A stretch of DNA of 17,757 nt. It comes from an uncultured Clostridium sp. GTDB taxonomy: Bacteria > Bacillota > Clostridia > Clostridiales > Clostridiaceae. The stretch is from assembly GCF_937920395.1 (NCBI RefSeq), contig NZ_CALEVF010000257.1, positions 1-17,757 of the forward strand, given 5' to 3'. This document shows positions 7,763 to 14,464 of this stretch, in pieces. The notes below the pieces were generated by a model. The model had not been told where the DNA came from. It searched no databases and saw only the letters and a list, made by a program, of their open reading frames with translations. A program made the translations under genes and the position numbers. The stretch's first letter is position 1, and every line of letters begins with the position of its first letter.

Positions 7763-8123
7763 ATGAAAAAATTTAATGATTGGATAGGTGATAAACTTTC
7801 AAATGGATTATCTTCTATGACGGTATTTTATATAATTACTCTTTTGGTGTTAGCACCATTAATTGTTGAAAGGCCTGCTACGATAATGGCTTGGATACAA
7901 TATTTGAGTACCGCAGTATTACAAGCTTGTGCATTACCTCTTCTTGGATACACAACGAATAAACAAGGCAATATTCAATCAAAGTTATTACAAGAAACTT
8001 AAGATTGTTAAAAAAGAACAATCACTTGCAAAAAAACAAAGACATAATCATAGTGAAGAAATGGCAGAAATAAAATTAATCGTAGAAGAAATCCATAAAC
8101 ATCTTAACGAGAATAAAATATGA
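7763..8123 (+). pseudogene. Small membrane protein with C-terminal coiled coil, split by one frameshift
   Basis: A GGAGG (7749-7753) nine bases before ATG starts a protein with a short N-terminal helix, two hydrophobic segments (about 20-37 and 44-64, between them the E-R-P-x-T-I-M-A-W-I-Q motif) and then LLQET-stop at 8000-8002. Reading on in the +1 frame gives KIVKKEQSLAKKQRHNHSEE and an acidic-basic coiled coil ending HLNENKI (stop 8121-8123). Proteins with exactly this order (two membrane helices, E-R-P, K-L-L-Q-E-T, coiled coil) occur in Firmicutes as uncharacterised proteins of about 120 residues. I therefore infer a single one-base insertion near 7998. The sequence at the shift shows no classic slippery heptamer, so decay or an assembly error is likelier than programmed frameshifting. 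Confidence 0.65.
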
Positions 8124-8191
8124 GTTTAAATGTCCAAGTCTAGAGTTAGGTTAAATACTAGCTTCAGGCTTATTTTTTATACTACATTTAT

Positions 8192-8322
8192 ATTAAAGAT
8201 TGTTTCTTCCAATTGGCTTTCTTTAGTAAATTAATTAAATCATTATCTGTCTATTTTGGGGTAGTGACAGGGTAGTTACCGTGTCAACTTGTACATATAG
8301 CTTGGTAAAATTTATATTTTGA
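8192..8322 (+). pseudogene. Fragment of a class B sortase around the catalytic cysteine
   Basis: The frame from 8192 reads FFSKLIKSLSVYFGV. After a frame change near 8262 it continues SDRVVTVSTCTYSLVKFIF-stop (8320-8322). Class B sortases have just this arrangement before and around the active site: a helix F-L-x-x-I-K-S-x-S-x-Y, then D-R-I-V-T-L-S-T-C-T-Y, where Cys (codon 8290-8292 here) is the nucleophile that cleaves the sorting signal. About 40 residues remain of some 220-250; both ends are missing. A weak hairpin and T run at about 8158-8178 precede it and may be the terminator of the upstream frameshifted gene. I see no sortase substrate in the window. Confidence 0.6.
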
Positions 8323-8453
8323 TGTACGGGTACTTCTAATAAAATAAATCATATTATATGTAAAGAAAATAGATTTAAATAACCATAAATGATTTAAAAA
8401 GTTCCATAAGGACTTTCTACTATAGTTAGACATAAACGAGGGGGAAAATATAA

Positions 8454-8669
8454 ATGATAGTTTCAGATCTTATAGCAATTCTTCAACAATTACCACAAGA
8501 TAGTAAAGTAGTGATACCACACCTTTATAGACTAAAAATGGGTGTGCTTAAAGAAAGTGTTTGGGATATTTTATCTGTAAGCCCACGGTATGACGAAGCT
8601 AATAATCTAATCAATTATACAATTAGGTCTAATATTAAGCCTTCCGATGTAAAACAAATAATATTTTAA
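8454..8669 (+). CDS. Small hypothetical protein, 71 residues
   Basis: GAGGGGG (8438-8444) lies nine bases before ATG, so translation is likely. The protein starts MIVSDLIAILQQLPQDSKVV, an opening (h-x-V-x-D-L-I-x-x-L-Q-x-L-P-Q-D-x-x-V) common to small soluble, often phage- or plasmid-borne proteins with an alpha/beta fold; the rest is mixed strand and helix. No signal peptide or membrane helix. I do not recognise a function. It stands alone among degraded genes and appears undamaged. The next strong terminator is at 8781-8817. Confidence 0.65.
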   Translation: MIVSDLIAILQQLPQDSKVVIPHLYRLKMGVLKESVWDILSVSPRYDEANNLINYTIRSNIKPSDVKQIIF

Positions 8670-8707
8670 TAGATCATTTTAAGTGTAAAGGGGAGAATCT
8701 ACATCCC

Positions 8708-8782
8708 TAGGAAAAGCAACATAACAAATATATTACTGTTATTGATAGATTGATTGATAATTTATTTAGTGAATATTTTTAA
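8708..8782 (+). pseudogene. Possible tail of a decayed gene before a terminator
   Basis: After TAG at 8708-8710 a frame reads EKQHNKYITVIDRLIDNLFS and ends at TAA (8780-8782), directly abutting a strong terminator. An AAAGGGGAG sequence just upstream looks like an orphan ribosome binding site without a usable start. This could be the remains of another small gene; evidence is thin. Confidence 0.25.
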
Positions 8783-8817
8783 AGATCATTATCTGATTTT
8801 ATGATAATGATCTTTTT
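8781..8817 (+). terminator. Strong intrinsic terminator
   Basis: AAAGATCATTATC (8781-8793) pairs perfectly with 8803-8815 around a nine-base loop, followed by a T-rich tract (8813-8826). It lies 112 bases after the 71-residue gene. Confidence 0.8.
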
Positions 8818-8853
8818 ATTTTTTTATCTAAATTTTAATATTTACGTTTAGAA

Positions 8854-8880
8854 TTTCTTATATTTCTTATATTTCTTATT
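8854..8880. repeat. Three tandem 9-bp repeats TTTCTTATA
   Basis: Two exact copies and a third with one change (TTTCTTATT). A small AT-rich tandem repeat, probably slippage. Confidence 0.7.
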
Positions 8881-8944
8881 TAGATACATATATCCTAGAA
8901 GAATTTTCAGTGGTCTATCGGTTAATATGATAAAGTAGAAAGCA

Positions 8945-9180
8945 ATTAAAGCTTGACAACTTTAAATCTTGAACATTTCCCCATGCTTGTTGTAAGGACA
9001 TTGCCCAATATCATCAAATTCTATACCTCCACCTTCTTTGTTTCCAATTGATTGAGATACATAATTTGTACAACTTCCACCAATATCGGTATACTTTATT
9101 ATATTTTGTCGAATTTTCACTTGCCCATTGTACCCAACAGTATTTATCTGCATATTTAACAGTATTTATTTTTGCTTTAA
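8945..9180 (-). pseudogene. Shattered Amidase_6 gene, paralogue of the protein at 2634-3854
   Basis: Read on the minus strand in three frames, the order matches residues 230-312 of the intact amidase. First KINTVKYADKYCWVQWASEN (about 9172-9110), then after a frame change IGGSCTNYVSQSIGNKEGGG with the catalytic-Cys motif preserved (about 9085-9025), then E-F-D-D-I-G-Q-C-P-Y, and after a second change AWGNVQDLK, matching A-W-V-N-A-D-A-F-K. The N-terminal 230 residues and the His-containing C-terminus are absent. Similarity to the intact copy is high in the core (14 of 16 residues over GGxCTNYVSQSIGxKx), so the two are close relatives. Confidence 0.9.
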
Positions 9181-9248
9181 CCCTTAGTGTTGATGATTTT
9201 TCAGTCGGTGTAGCCTATGGTCTGTTTAAAACTCAACTATCATATTAA
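9171..9248 (+). pseudogene. N-terminal fragment of a YtaF/MntP-like membrane protein
   Basis: The frame reads FALTLSVDDFSVGVAYGLFK followed by TQLSY-stop (9246-9248). This is the first membrane helix of the YtaF/MntP family (usual form: A-L-x-h-S-h-D-x-F-x-V-G-I-A-Y-G) and parallels residues 10-30 of the intact protein encoded at 9425-10039. Further family-like residues (Y-G-V-M-L-I-G-R-F-I) can be read downstream to about 9325. Its start abuts and slightly overlaps, antisense, the edge of the amidase remnant, so a deletion junction probably lies near 9170-9180. Confidence 0.65.
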
Positions 9249-9280
9249 TCATTGATAATGACGGTGTAGGTTCCACAACG

Positions 9281-9310
9281 TCTACCTATGGTGTAATGCT
9301 CATAGGTAGA
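9281..9310. repeat. Perfect 10-bp inverted repeat with 10-base spacer
   Basis: TCTACCTATG, ten bases, then CATAGGTAGA. Neither side has a T run, so it is not a standard terminator. It lies within the decayed YtaF-like stretch. Confidence 0.6.
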
Positions 9311-9424
9311 TTCATCTAATATGTTGAGACAACTCAAATTTATAGATACATGTCTAAATGTGTGATTTTGAAAAATAGATATTTCTCAACCTTTTCCAAA
9401 GTCCTGTTTGTCAATTTGTTAATG

Positions 9425-10039
9425 TTAATTAAAAAATTCAATAATACCAAGTATTATTAGCAATATACCTGAAAATAATGGCGCATATTCACCCAAAACC
9501 TTACCTAATACATGATTACCTACAGTTTCACCAAATATAATTGTAAGGATACTTAATATAAATGTAGTTATTGCTGTAAATTGAATACTAACTCCTGTTA
9601 TACTTGCAGCCATTCCAGTTCCTAAATTGTTAAAGGTTAATGCGAATGCTACAATGAGAGCTTCCTTCACATTTATGTTACCAGAGCTATCTAAATCAGA
9701 TTTTTCAGCATATACAATCATATCAGTAGCATTCTTCAATGCAAGTTCCTTTGACTTGGAGTTATTTATAAGTTTTATTATGCTCTGGGTCACAAAATAT
9801 GTACCCAAAATAATAATAACTATAGCACCTAGACCATTAGCTACAGAGTGAGGCAAAAATTTTAATATATACGTTCCAACTAACATAGATAAAAATGTTC
9901 CTGTAGAGGTTAAAATTGCTATTATAAGATTTGAAATTATCCCTATCTTTATTTCCTTTATCCCGTAAGCTATTCCTACAACTAAGTTATCTAGGTTAGA
10001 AGCTAAACTAAATAATAATGCTGATATAATTAATGCCAT
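9425..10039 (-). CDS. ytaF: YtaF/MntP-family membrane protein (putative cation efflux, sporulation-type)
   Basis: The 204-residue protein has six hydrophobic segments arranged as two related halves. The first half carries S-N-L-D-N-L-V-V-G-I-A-Y-G (14-26) and the second F-A-L-T-F-N-N-L-G-T-G-M-A (132-144), the paired acidic/amide motifs that define the MntP/YtaF family (PF02659). MntP exports Mn2+; YtaF of Bacillus is known as a sporulation-associated membrane protein with unproven substrate, and the sequence here is nearer YtaF. A charged loop (about 93-125) joins the halves. ATG is preceded by AAAAGGAAG at normal spacing. It diverges from the SPFH gene at 10399. I see no yybP-type manganese riboswitch in the 359-base gap. 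A fragment of a relative lies at 9171-9248. Confidence 0.8.
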   Translation of the reverse strand: MALIISALLFSLASNLDNLVVGIAYGIKEIKIGIISNLIIAILTSTGTFLSMLVGTYILKFLPHSVANGLGAIVIIILGTYFVTQSIIKLINNSKSKELALKNATDMIVYAEKSDLDSSGNINVKEALIVAFALTFNNLGTGMAASITGVSIQFTAITTFILSILTIIFGETVGNHVLGKVLGEYAPLFSGILLIILGIIEFFN

Positions 10040-10336
10040 ATATGTTCTTCCTTTTCATTATTTACAGTATAATATACGGTTTGTAAACTTACATTGTGAT
10101 TAATCATTCATAAAGGAGTCTCTAAATTGTACAAATAATATCATTATTTCACTAATAATGCTTAAATAAATAGGGCAAAGCCTATTTATGATATTAATAT
10201 TATGTTGAATGATTAGTTTTATATCATTTAAAAAGCTAAACAATTTTTTGAATGAATAATATTAGAAAATAAAAAGATGATGACATACTATTTGTGGAGC
10301 ATCACTTTAATGCTCGACCGTAGGGAGATTTTGTTC
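10040..10336. other. Divergent intergenic region with two hairpins
   Basis: Between the YtaF-like and SPFH genes lie ATAAATAGG / CCTATTTAT (10166-10189, six-base loop) and GAGCAT / ATGCTC (10297-10315, seven-base loop). The second is just upstream of the SPFH promoter, where it would act as DNA rather than RNA, possibly as an operator. No open frame is credible here. Confidence 0.45.
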
Positions 10337-10366
10337 TAGACAAATACTATTATATTGACATATAAT
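10337..10366 (+). promoter_or_regulatory. Housekeeping-type promoter of the SPFH gene
   Basis: TAGACA (10337-10342), an 18-base spacer, then a perfect TATAAT (10361-10366). Transcription would begin near 10373, about 25 bases before the ATG, leaving room for the AAAAGGGGG ribosome binding site (10383-10390... spacer eight). A TTGACA at 10355-10360 also exists, but its -10 would put the start inside the ribosome binding site. Confidence 0.65.
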
Positions 10367-10398
10367 ATAACAAAACATAATAAAAGGGGGATGGATTT

Positions 10399-12639
10399 AT
10401 GGGCTCGTATACAGCGTTAATTATACCAGGAATATTTATTCTAATAATTATTGTAATACTTAGTTTAATAGCCTATGGCATAGGTGCCACAAGTATAGGA
10501 TCAGATGAAGTAGGTATTGTTGAAAAGTGGTGGAGCTCAGGAGGCTCAGTACCTGCTGATGGTCTTATAGCACTAAAAGGAGAAGCAGGATACCAACCAG
10601 AAGTTCTAAGAGCGGGTGTCCATTTTAAGACACGTTTCAAATATAAGGTTAAGAAGGTAAGGCTAGTAACCATACCACAAGGGCAAATAGCTTATGTGTT
10701 TTCAAGGTCTGGAGAAAGTTTAGGTGATGGTCAAACTCTTGGTAGGGTTATACCACAAAGTAAATCATTTCAAGATGTGGTAGCATTTTTAAATAATGGT
10801 GGTCAAAAGGGTCCGCAAAGACAAATTCTTCGTGAGGGTACGTACGCATTTAATCTAGCACAATTTATTATAATTACAAAAGACAGGGTGCACTCAATAT
10901 TTACTTCAAAAGATGAAACGGCACAAATAGAAACAATGCGTAGTGATTTATCTATAGAAAATGGTTTTAGTCCAGTAATTATATCCAATTCAAAAGTTTC
11001 AGTGCAAAATACTCAGCTGGATGAAAATAGTGAAATAGATGTGTCATATAATAAAACAGCAAATAAACAAGGTAGTCGTGATACTATAGGTATTGTAACT
11101 ATTAATGAGGGACCAACACCTGACAATGGGGCAATTATAGCACCTATTGTTGGCGAAGGTATAAATAATGAGTTTTATCATAATAATTTCCAAGAGCCAG
11201 AAAAATTTTTAGCTGCAGATGGAAGAAAAGGTAAACAGATGCAAGTACTTACAGATGGGGTTTATTTTATTAATAGAATGTTTGCAAGTGTTGATATAGT
11301 ACCTAAAAGCATAATAGATATTGGTTATGTAGGGGTTGTGGTAAGCTATTTTGGCGATAAAGGTGAAGATGTTTCAGGTACAGGGTATTCTCATGGAGAA
11401 CTTGTAGAACAAGGGAAAAAGGGCATTTGGAGAGATTCTATGATGCCAGGAAAGTATGCATTTAATACTTATGCAGGTAAAGTTGTGCCAGTACCTACTA
11501 CAAACGTAATTCTTAAGTGGATCAGTGGTCAAAATGGGGTACACAAGTTAGATGATAATTTAAAAGAAATTAGTTTAATAACTAAAGATGCTTTTGAACC
11601 TAATTTACCACTTACAGTAGTATTTAACATTGATTATAGAAAAGCATCATCAGTTATACAAAGATTTGGAGATATAAAAATGCTTATTGAACAATCTCTT
11701 GATCCTATGGTTTCTGGTTACTTTAAAAATATTGGTCAAACGAAAACTCTTATAGAATTAGTTCAAGATAGAAGCCAAATTCAACAACAGGCAGCAGATG
11801 AAATGACAAGTAAATTTAAACTATATGATTTAGAACTTCAAGAAGTATTAATAGGAACACCAGCCGCTTCAGCTAGTGATACAAGAATTGAAAAAATTCT
11901 TGCACAACTAAGGGATAGACAAGTAGCTATGGAAGAAATTAAGACAAATGAAGCTAAACAAAAATCAGCTGAAAAGCAAAGAGAATTAAATGAAGCAGAG
12001 GCAAAGGCAATGGCACAATCAGCTCTTACACAATCAAGTATTGATATAGAGGTAGCTGATAATAAGGGTAAATCTGAATTAAGATTGGCAGAACAGTTAG
12101 CATTAAAAACGCAGAAACTTTCCGAAGCAGACAAATATAAAAGGACACAAGAAGCCGATGCTGAAAGATATACTAAAGAGGCTCAGGCAGCAGCCCAAGC
12201 AAAGACTATCGAATTAACAGCGAGTGCTAATGCTAAGCAAGTAGAACTACAAGCTAGTGCAGAGGCATTTAGCCTTGAAACAGTAGGTAAAGCAAAGGCA
12301 TTAAATATTAAAGCGGTTGCAGACGCTACGGCTGAGCAAGAAACAAAAGTAGGAATAGCGAAGGGAACAGCTGCAAGAGCTTTAGTTGAGGCTTATGGTG
12401 GCCCGGATTTACAAGTTAAGCAAAGTGTTATGATAGCATTTGCAGAGGCACTAAAGATAAGTAAGTCTCCACTTGTACCACAAACCATAATAATGGGTGG
12501 AACTGATGGAAAAACACCTAACGCAATGGAAGGTATAATGAGCATGGTACTTGCAAATATGGCAAGTGGAAAAGGTTCAATATTACCAAAATCTATTGAG
12601 AATACAGATGTCAAAAAGGAAAAAAAACCACAAAGTTAA
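10399..12639 (+). CDS. Large SPFH/flotillin-like membrane scaffold protein
   Basis: The 746-residue protein has one N-terminal membrane helix (about 7-30), then four related beta-rich units. Each opens with V-G-I-V or similar and closes on a h-x-x-G-x-Y/H-x-h-N-like turn: 37-77 (Q-P-E-V-L-R-A-G-V-H-F), 95-152 (Q-R-Q-I-L-R-E-G-T-Y-A-F-N), 229-292 (Q-M-Q-V-L-T-D-G-V-Y-F-I-N) and 308-356 (W-R-D-S-M-M-P-G-K-Y-A-F-N). The last leads into the SPFH domain proper (about 308-490). Residues about 495-660 are an Ala/Glu/Lys/Gln-rich coiled coil, as in flotillins. The tail (about 665-746) holds G-G-P-D-L and a hydrophobic stretch ending in lysines. SPFH proteins form ring-like oligomeric assemblies on membranes. 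At 746 residues it is well over typical flotillin (about 500), the extra being the N-terminal units. It has its own promoter and terminator. Its neighbour facing away is the YtaF-like gene; a functional link is not shown. Confidence 0.85.
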   Translation: MGSYTALIIPGIFILIIIVILSLIAYGIGATSIGSDEVGIVEKWWSSGGSVPADGLIALKGEAGYQPEVLRAGVHFKTRFKYKVKKVRLVTIPQGQIAYVFSRSGESLGDGQTLGRVIPQSKSFQDVVAFLNNGGQKGPQRQILREGTYAFNLAQFIIITKDRVHSIFTSKDETAQIETMRSDLSIENGFSPVIISNSKVSVQNTQLDENSEIDVSYNKTANKQGSRDTIGIVTINEGPTPDNGAIIAPIVGEGINNEFYHNNFQEPEKFLAADGRKGKQMQVLTDGVYFINRMFASVDIVPKSIIDIGYVGVVVSYFGDKGEDVSGTGYSHGELVEQGKKGIWRDSMMPGKYAFNTYAGKVVPVPTTNVILKWISGQNGVHKLDDNLKEISLITKDAFEPNLPLTVVFNIDYRKASSVIQRFGDIKMLIEQSLDPMVSGYFKNIGQTKTLIELVQDRSQIQQQAADEMTSKFKLYDLELQEVLIGTPAASASDTRIEKILAQLRDRQVAMEEIKTNEAKQKSAEKQRELNEAEAKAMAQSALTQSSIDIEVADNKGKSELRLAEQLALKTQKLSEADKYKRTQEADAERYTKEAQAAAQAKTIELTASANAKQVELQASAEAFSLETVGKAKALNIKAVADATAEQETKVGIAKGTAARALVEAYGGPDLQVKQSVMIAFAEALKISKSPLVPQTIIMGGTDGKTPNAMEGIMSMVLANMASGKGSILPKSIENTDVKKEKKPQS

Positions 12640-12656
12640 TAATCTAAAATGCATAC

Positions 12657-12699
12657 AAAAAATCCAGCAGAATAAATTAATTATTCTACTGGATTTTTC
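12657..12699. terminator. Bidirectional terminator between convergent genes
   Basis: AAAAATCCAG (12658-12667) pairs with CTGGATTTTT (12689-12698), one mismatch, then seven more pairs around an ATTAA loop. T-rich on both strands, it serves the SPFH gene and, about 78 bases past its stop, the CE4 deacetylase on the minus strand. Confidence 0.85.
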
Positions 12700-12775
12700 A
12701 GTTTTGCTTAACCCAACAAGGGAATGTAACAAGTTACGAAGTTACTGTTTTATGTGCATCCGAGTGGCTTTGATT

Positions 12776-13597
12776 TCAGTCGAGCGTATTAAATGAATAT
12801 TTTTGAGCTTTTAAATATTTGATAACTTGTGGTAATGCCTGGACAGTTGTTGCCTTGGTAGAAGCATCATGCATTAAAATAACTACGTGTTCTTTTCCTT
12901 TAGTATACTTTTTAAGGTTATTTAGTAATTTATCTACTGGAATATTTTGTCCCTCTGCATCGCCAGTTAAATCATTCCAATCTATATTATTGTATCCATC
13001 ACTTTTAAGTGCTACTCTAAAAGACTCGAGTTTTTTGCCAAATGATCCACCTGGGAATCTTACTAATTTACTATTGAAATTGCTACCCAGTATTGATTTT
13101 AATACGGTATCACATTTAATAACATCACTTATAAAAGTATTAGTATTAGAGTATATATATTTATAATTGTGCGAATATGTGTGGTTCCCAATAGATTGTC
13201 TATCTGCTGCTTCCTTCTTTACCAAATCAGGATATTTTATTGCCATACTTCCAACTATAAAAAAAGTTGCCTTTATATTATAGTTATCTAAAGTCTTTAA
13301 AATATCAGGAGTAATGTTAGCTGAAGGACCATCATCAAAAGTAAGATAGGCTATTTTATGTCCATCTGGCTTATAAATATGCTTATAGACATCTATAGTT
13401 GGCGATTTTATGTTTAATTTGTTACAATTTACTGCATTTTTACTTAAATCCATTGTTGCATTAGCAGGAAGGATACTATTTATTCTACTAGAATTATAAA
13501 ATATTAAACATAATAGGATAACGATTAAAATTGTTATGACTAAAACAAATCTTCTTTTATTTAGAATTAATATATTCCTTCTATTTTCAAATTTCAT
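12776..13597 (-). CDS. Membrane-anchored polysaccharide deacetylase, CE4 (NodB homology) family
   Basis: The 273-residue protein has a basic N-terminus and one membrane helix (about 17-34), probably an anchor, then a short linker and a NodB domain from about 80. Motifs: TFDDGPS (86-92; Asp88/Asp89), H-T-Y-S-H (139-143), RFPGGS (180-185), DWN (206-208), ILMHD (240-244; His243). All expected metal and catalytic residues are present, so an active cell-surface deacetylase acting on peptidoglycan or another N-acetylated glycan is likely. It is a paralogue of the enzyme at 1035-1754: both have the family-unusual Y-K-x-I-Y-S run after the H-x-x-x-H motif. The ribosome binding site before ATG is poor (GAGG only), so the exact start is less certain; no better in-frame start precedes the membrane helix. 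Transcription ends at the shared terminator 12657-12699. Confidence 0.88.
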   Translation of the reverse strand: MKFENRRNILILNKRRFVLVITILIVILLCLIFYNSSRINSILPANATMDLSKNAVNCNKLNIKSPTIDVYKHIYKPDGHKIAYLTFDDGPSANITPDILKTLDNYNIKATFFIVGSMAIKYPDLVKKEAADRQSIGNHTYSHNYKYIYSNTNTFISDVIKCDTVLKSILGSNFNSKLVRFPGGSFGKKLESFRVALKSDGYNNIDWNDLTGDAEGQNIPVDKLLNNLKKYTKGKEHVVILMHDASTKATTVQALPQVIKYLKAQKYSFNTLD

Positions 13598-14062
13598 TAT
13601 AATTTAGCCTCAATCATTTTAATATTTGGGTTTGAACTTAATTTATATATTCAAGTATATGTATAATATTTATTATTTATTATTGTTATAAAATATTTCA
13701 AAAACTATTTTATAACAATATCGGTGCAAAATGTTATAAGCTCATAGAACAAATTCTTGCAAATGTAAAATTACACATGCTATTATTGATGAAGGAAATA
13801 CTTAAACAGTGAACTGGCAGAAACGTAAGTGTTGGAGACAATTAAGAATAAATAATTGATATAATAATTATAGGGGTTCAATGTTTTTTTAGCATCTTGT
13901 ATCTGAAAATCGTCACCATCACAGCTTATCACTTTTACTTCCATTTTTAACTGCTATGCCTACAATTCAGTATCTTTATTCGGCCTATTTGCTCTAGGTA
14001 CATTTGATAGTTACATTTTATCAATCTGCTAGTGGACAAATTTATGAAAATGATAATATTAA
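13598..14062. other. Intergenic region upstream of the second deacetylase
   Basis: It contains the palindrome at 13681-13720 and, further on, plus-strand stretches (about 13730-14062) that read like broken coding sequence in several frames (S-G-Q-I-Y-E-N-D-N-I at about 14031-14060), leading into the remnant at 14063-14185. No intact gene is visible. Confidence 0.4.
13681..13720. repeat. Perfect 15-bp inverted repeat upstream of the CE4 gene
   Basis: TATTGTTATAAAATA, a ten-base spacer, then its exact reverse complement. It lies 83 bases before the deacetylase start on the minus strand, so it could be an operator. It could equally be the terminator of a lost plus-strand gene, though the flanks are not T-rich. 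Confidence 0.6.
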
Positions 14063-14185
14063 AAAAATCTAATAGAAGTACAAACAGGGAAAGAAATAAC
14101 TTACAAAGGTACATTACTTCAATTATATAGTGGCGGAATTGTATCATTAAGTGAAGGGAAATTAGTGAGAACCCCTTTCAATTAA
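14063..14185 (+). pseudogene. C-terminal remnant of an unrecognised beta-rich protein
   Basis: An open stretch with no start reads IEVQTGKEITYKGTLLQLYS then G-G-I-V-S-L-S-E-G-K, and ends RTPFN-stop (14183-14185). The alternating hydrophobic pattern and normal residue mix look like real former coding sequence. In-frame stops and frame changes upstream (14060-14062 TAA; S-G-Q-I-Y-E-N-D-N in another frame) show it is broken. The opposite-strand frame covering this region lacks a ribosome binding site and has a low-complexity hydrophobic composition, so I prefer this reading. Confidence 0.4.
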
Positions 14186-14336
14186 ACTGATGATAAAGTC
14201 GTATATAAATAAGTCCAAATAATAAGTTAAGTGCTATTATAAAATTGGATAATGTTATATTGAAAGGATTAGAAATTGTATTACGCTTGTTATCATTGTG
14301 AAATACAAAAATGAATCATAAAAAACGAAAAAAGGA

Positions 14337-14384
14337 CAAAAAAACAAAAGCAATGGATATTTTCAACACTTTCATTGCTTTTGT
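14337..14384 (-). terminator. Intrinsic terminator of the phospholipase C family gene
   Basis: ACAAAAGCAATG (14344-14355) pairs perfectly with 14373-14384 (17-base loop). On the minus strand the 3' arm runs into seven T residues. It is about 80 bases beyond the stop of the gene at 14465-15052. Confidence 0.75.
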
Positions 14385-14464
14385 CCTGTTAAATATTATT
14401 GTTCTAATTTTACGGACATAACATATTTTAAATTTTTCTTCATAATTATATATCATTCATTAAC

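Noticed and set aside
8265..8286. Imperfect 22-bp palindrome (TGACA...TGTCA)
   Set aside because: It falls within the sortase remnant's SDRVVTVSTC codons and is better explained as former coding sequence.
4032..9424. Insertion sequence or prophage as the cause of decay
   Set aside because: No transposase, integrase, terminal inverted repeats with target duplications, or att-like direct repeats were found. Only a weak XhlA-like N-terminus hints at phage.
10040..10398. Manganese (yybP-ykoY) riboswitch before the YtaF-like gene
   Set aside because: None of the conserved loop sequences are recognisable; the hairpins present are simple.
11838..12134. Antisense open frames within the SPFH gene (also 10473-10673, 10803-10988, 12393-12614)
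   Set aside because: They mirror the repetitive Ala/Glu/Lys codons of the coding strand; cysteine- and serine-rich translations are typical antisense shadows.
12551..12796. Plus-strand frame overlapping the SPFH end and terminator
   Set aside because: It runs through a strong terminator and lacks a ribosome binding site.
13947..14147. 66-residue minus-strand hydrophobic frame
   Set aside because: No ribosome binding site. The plus strand of the same DNA carries a more protein-like remnant.
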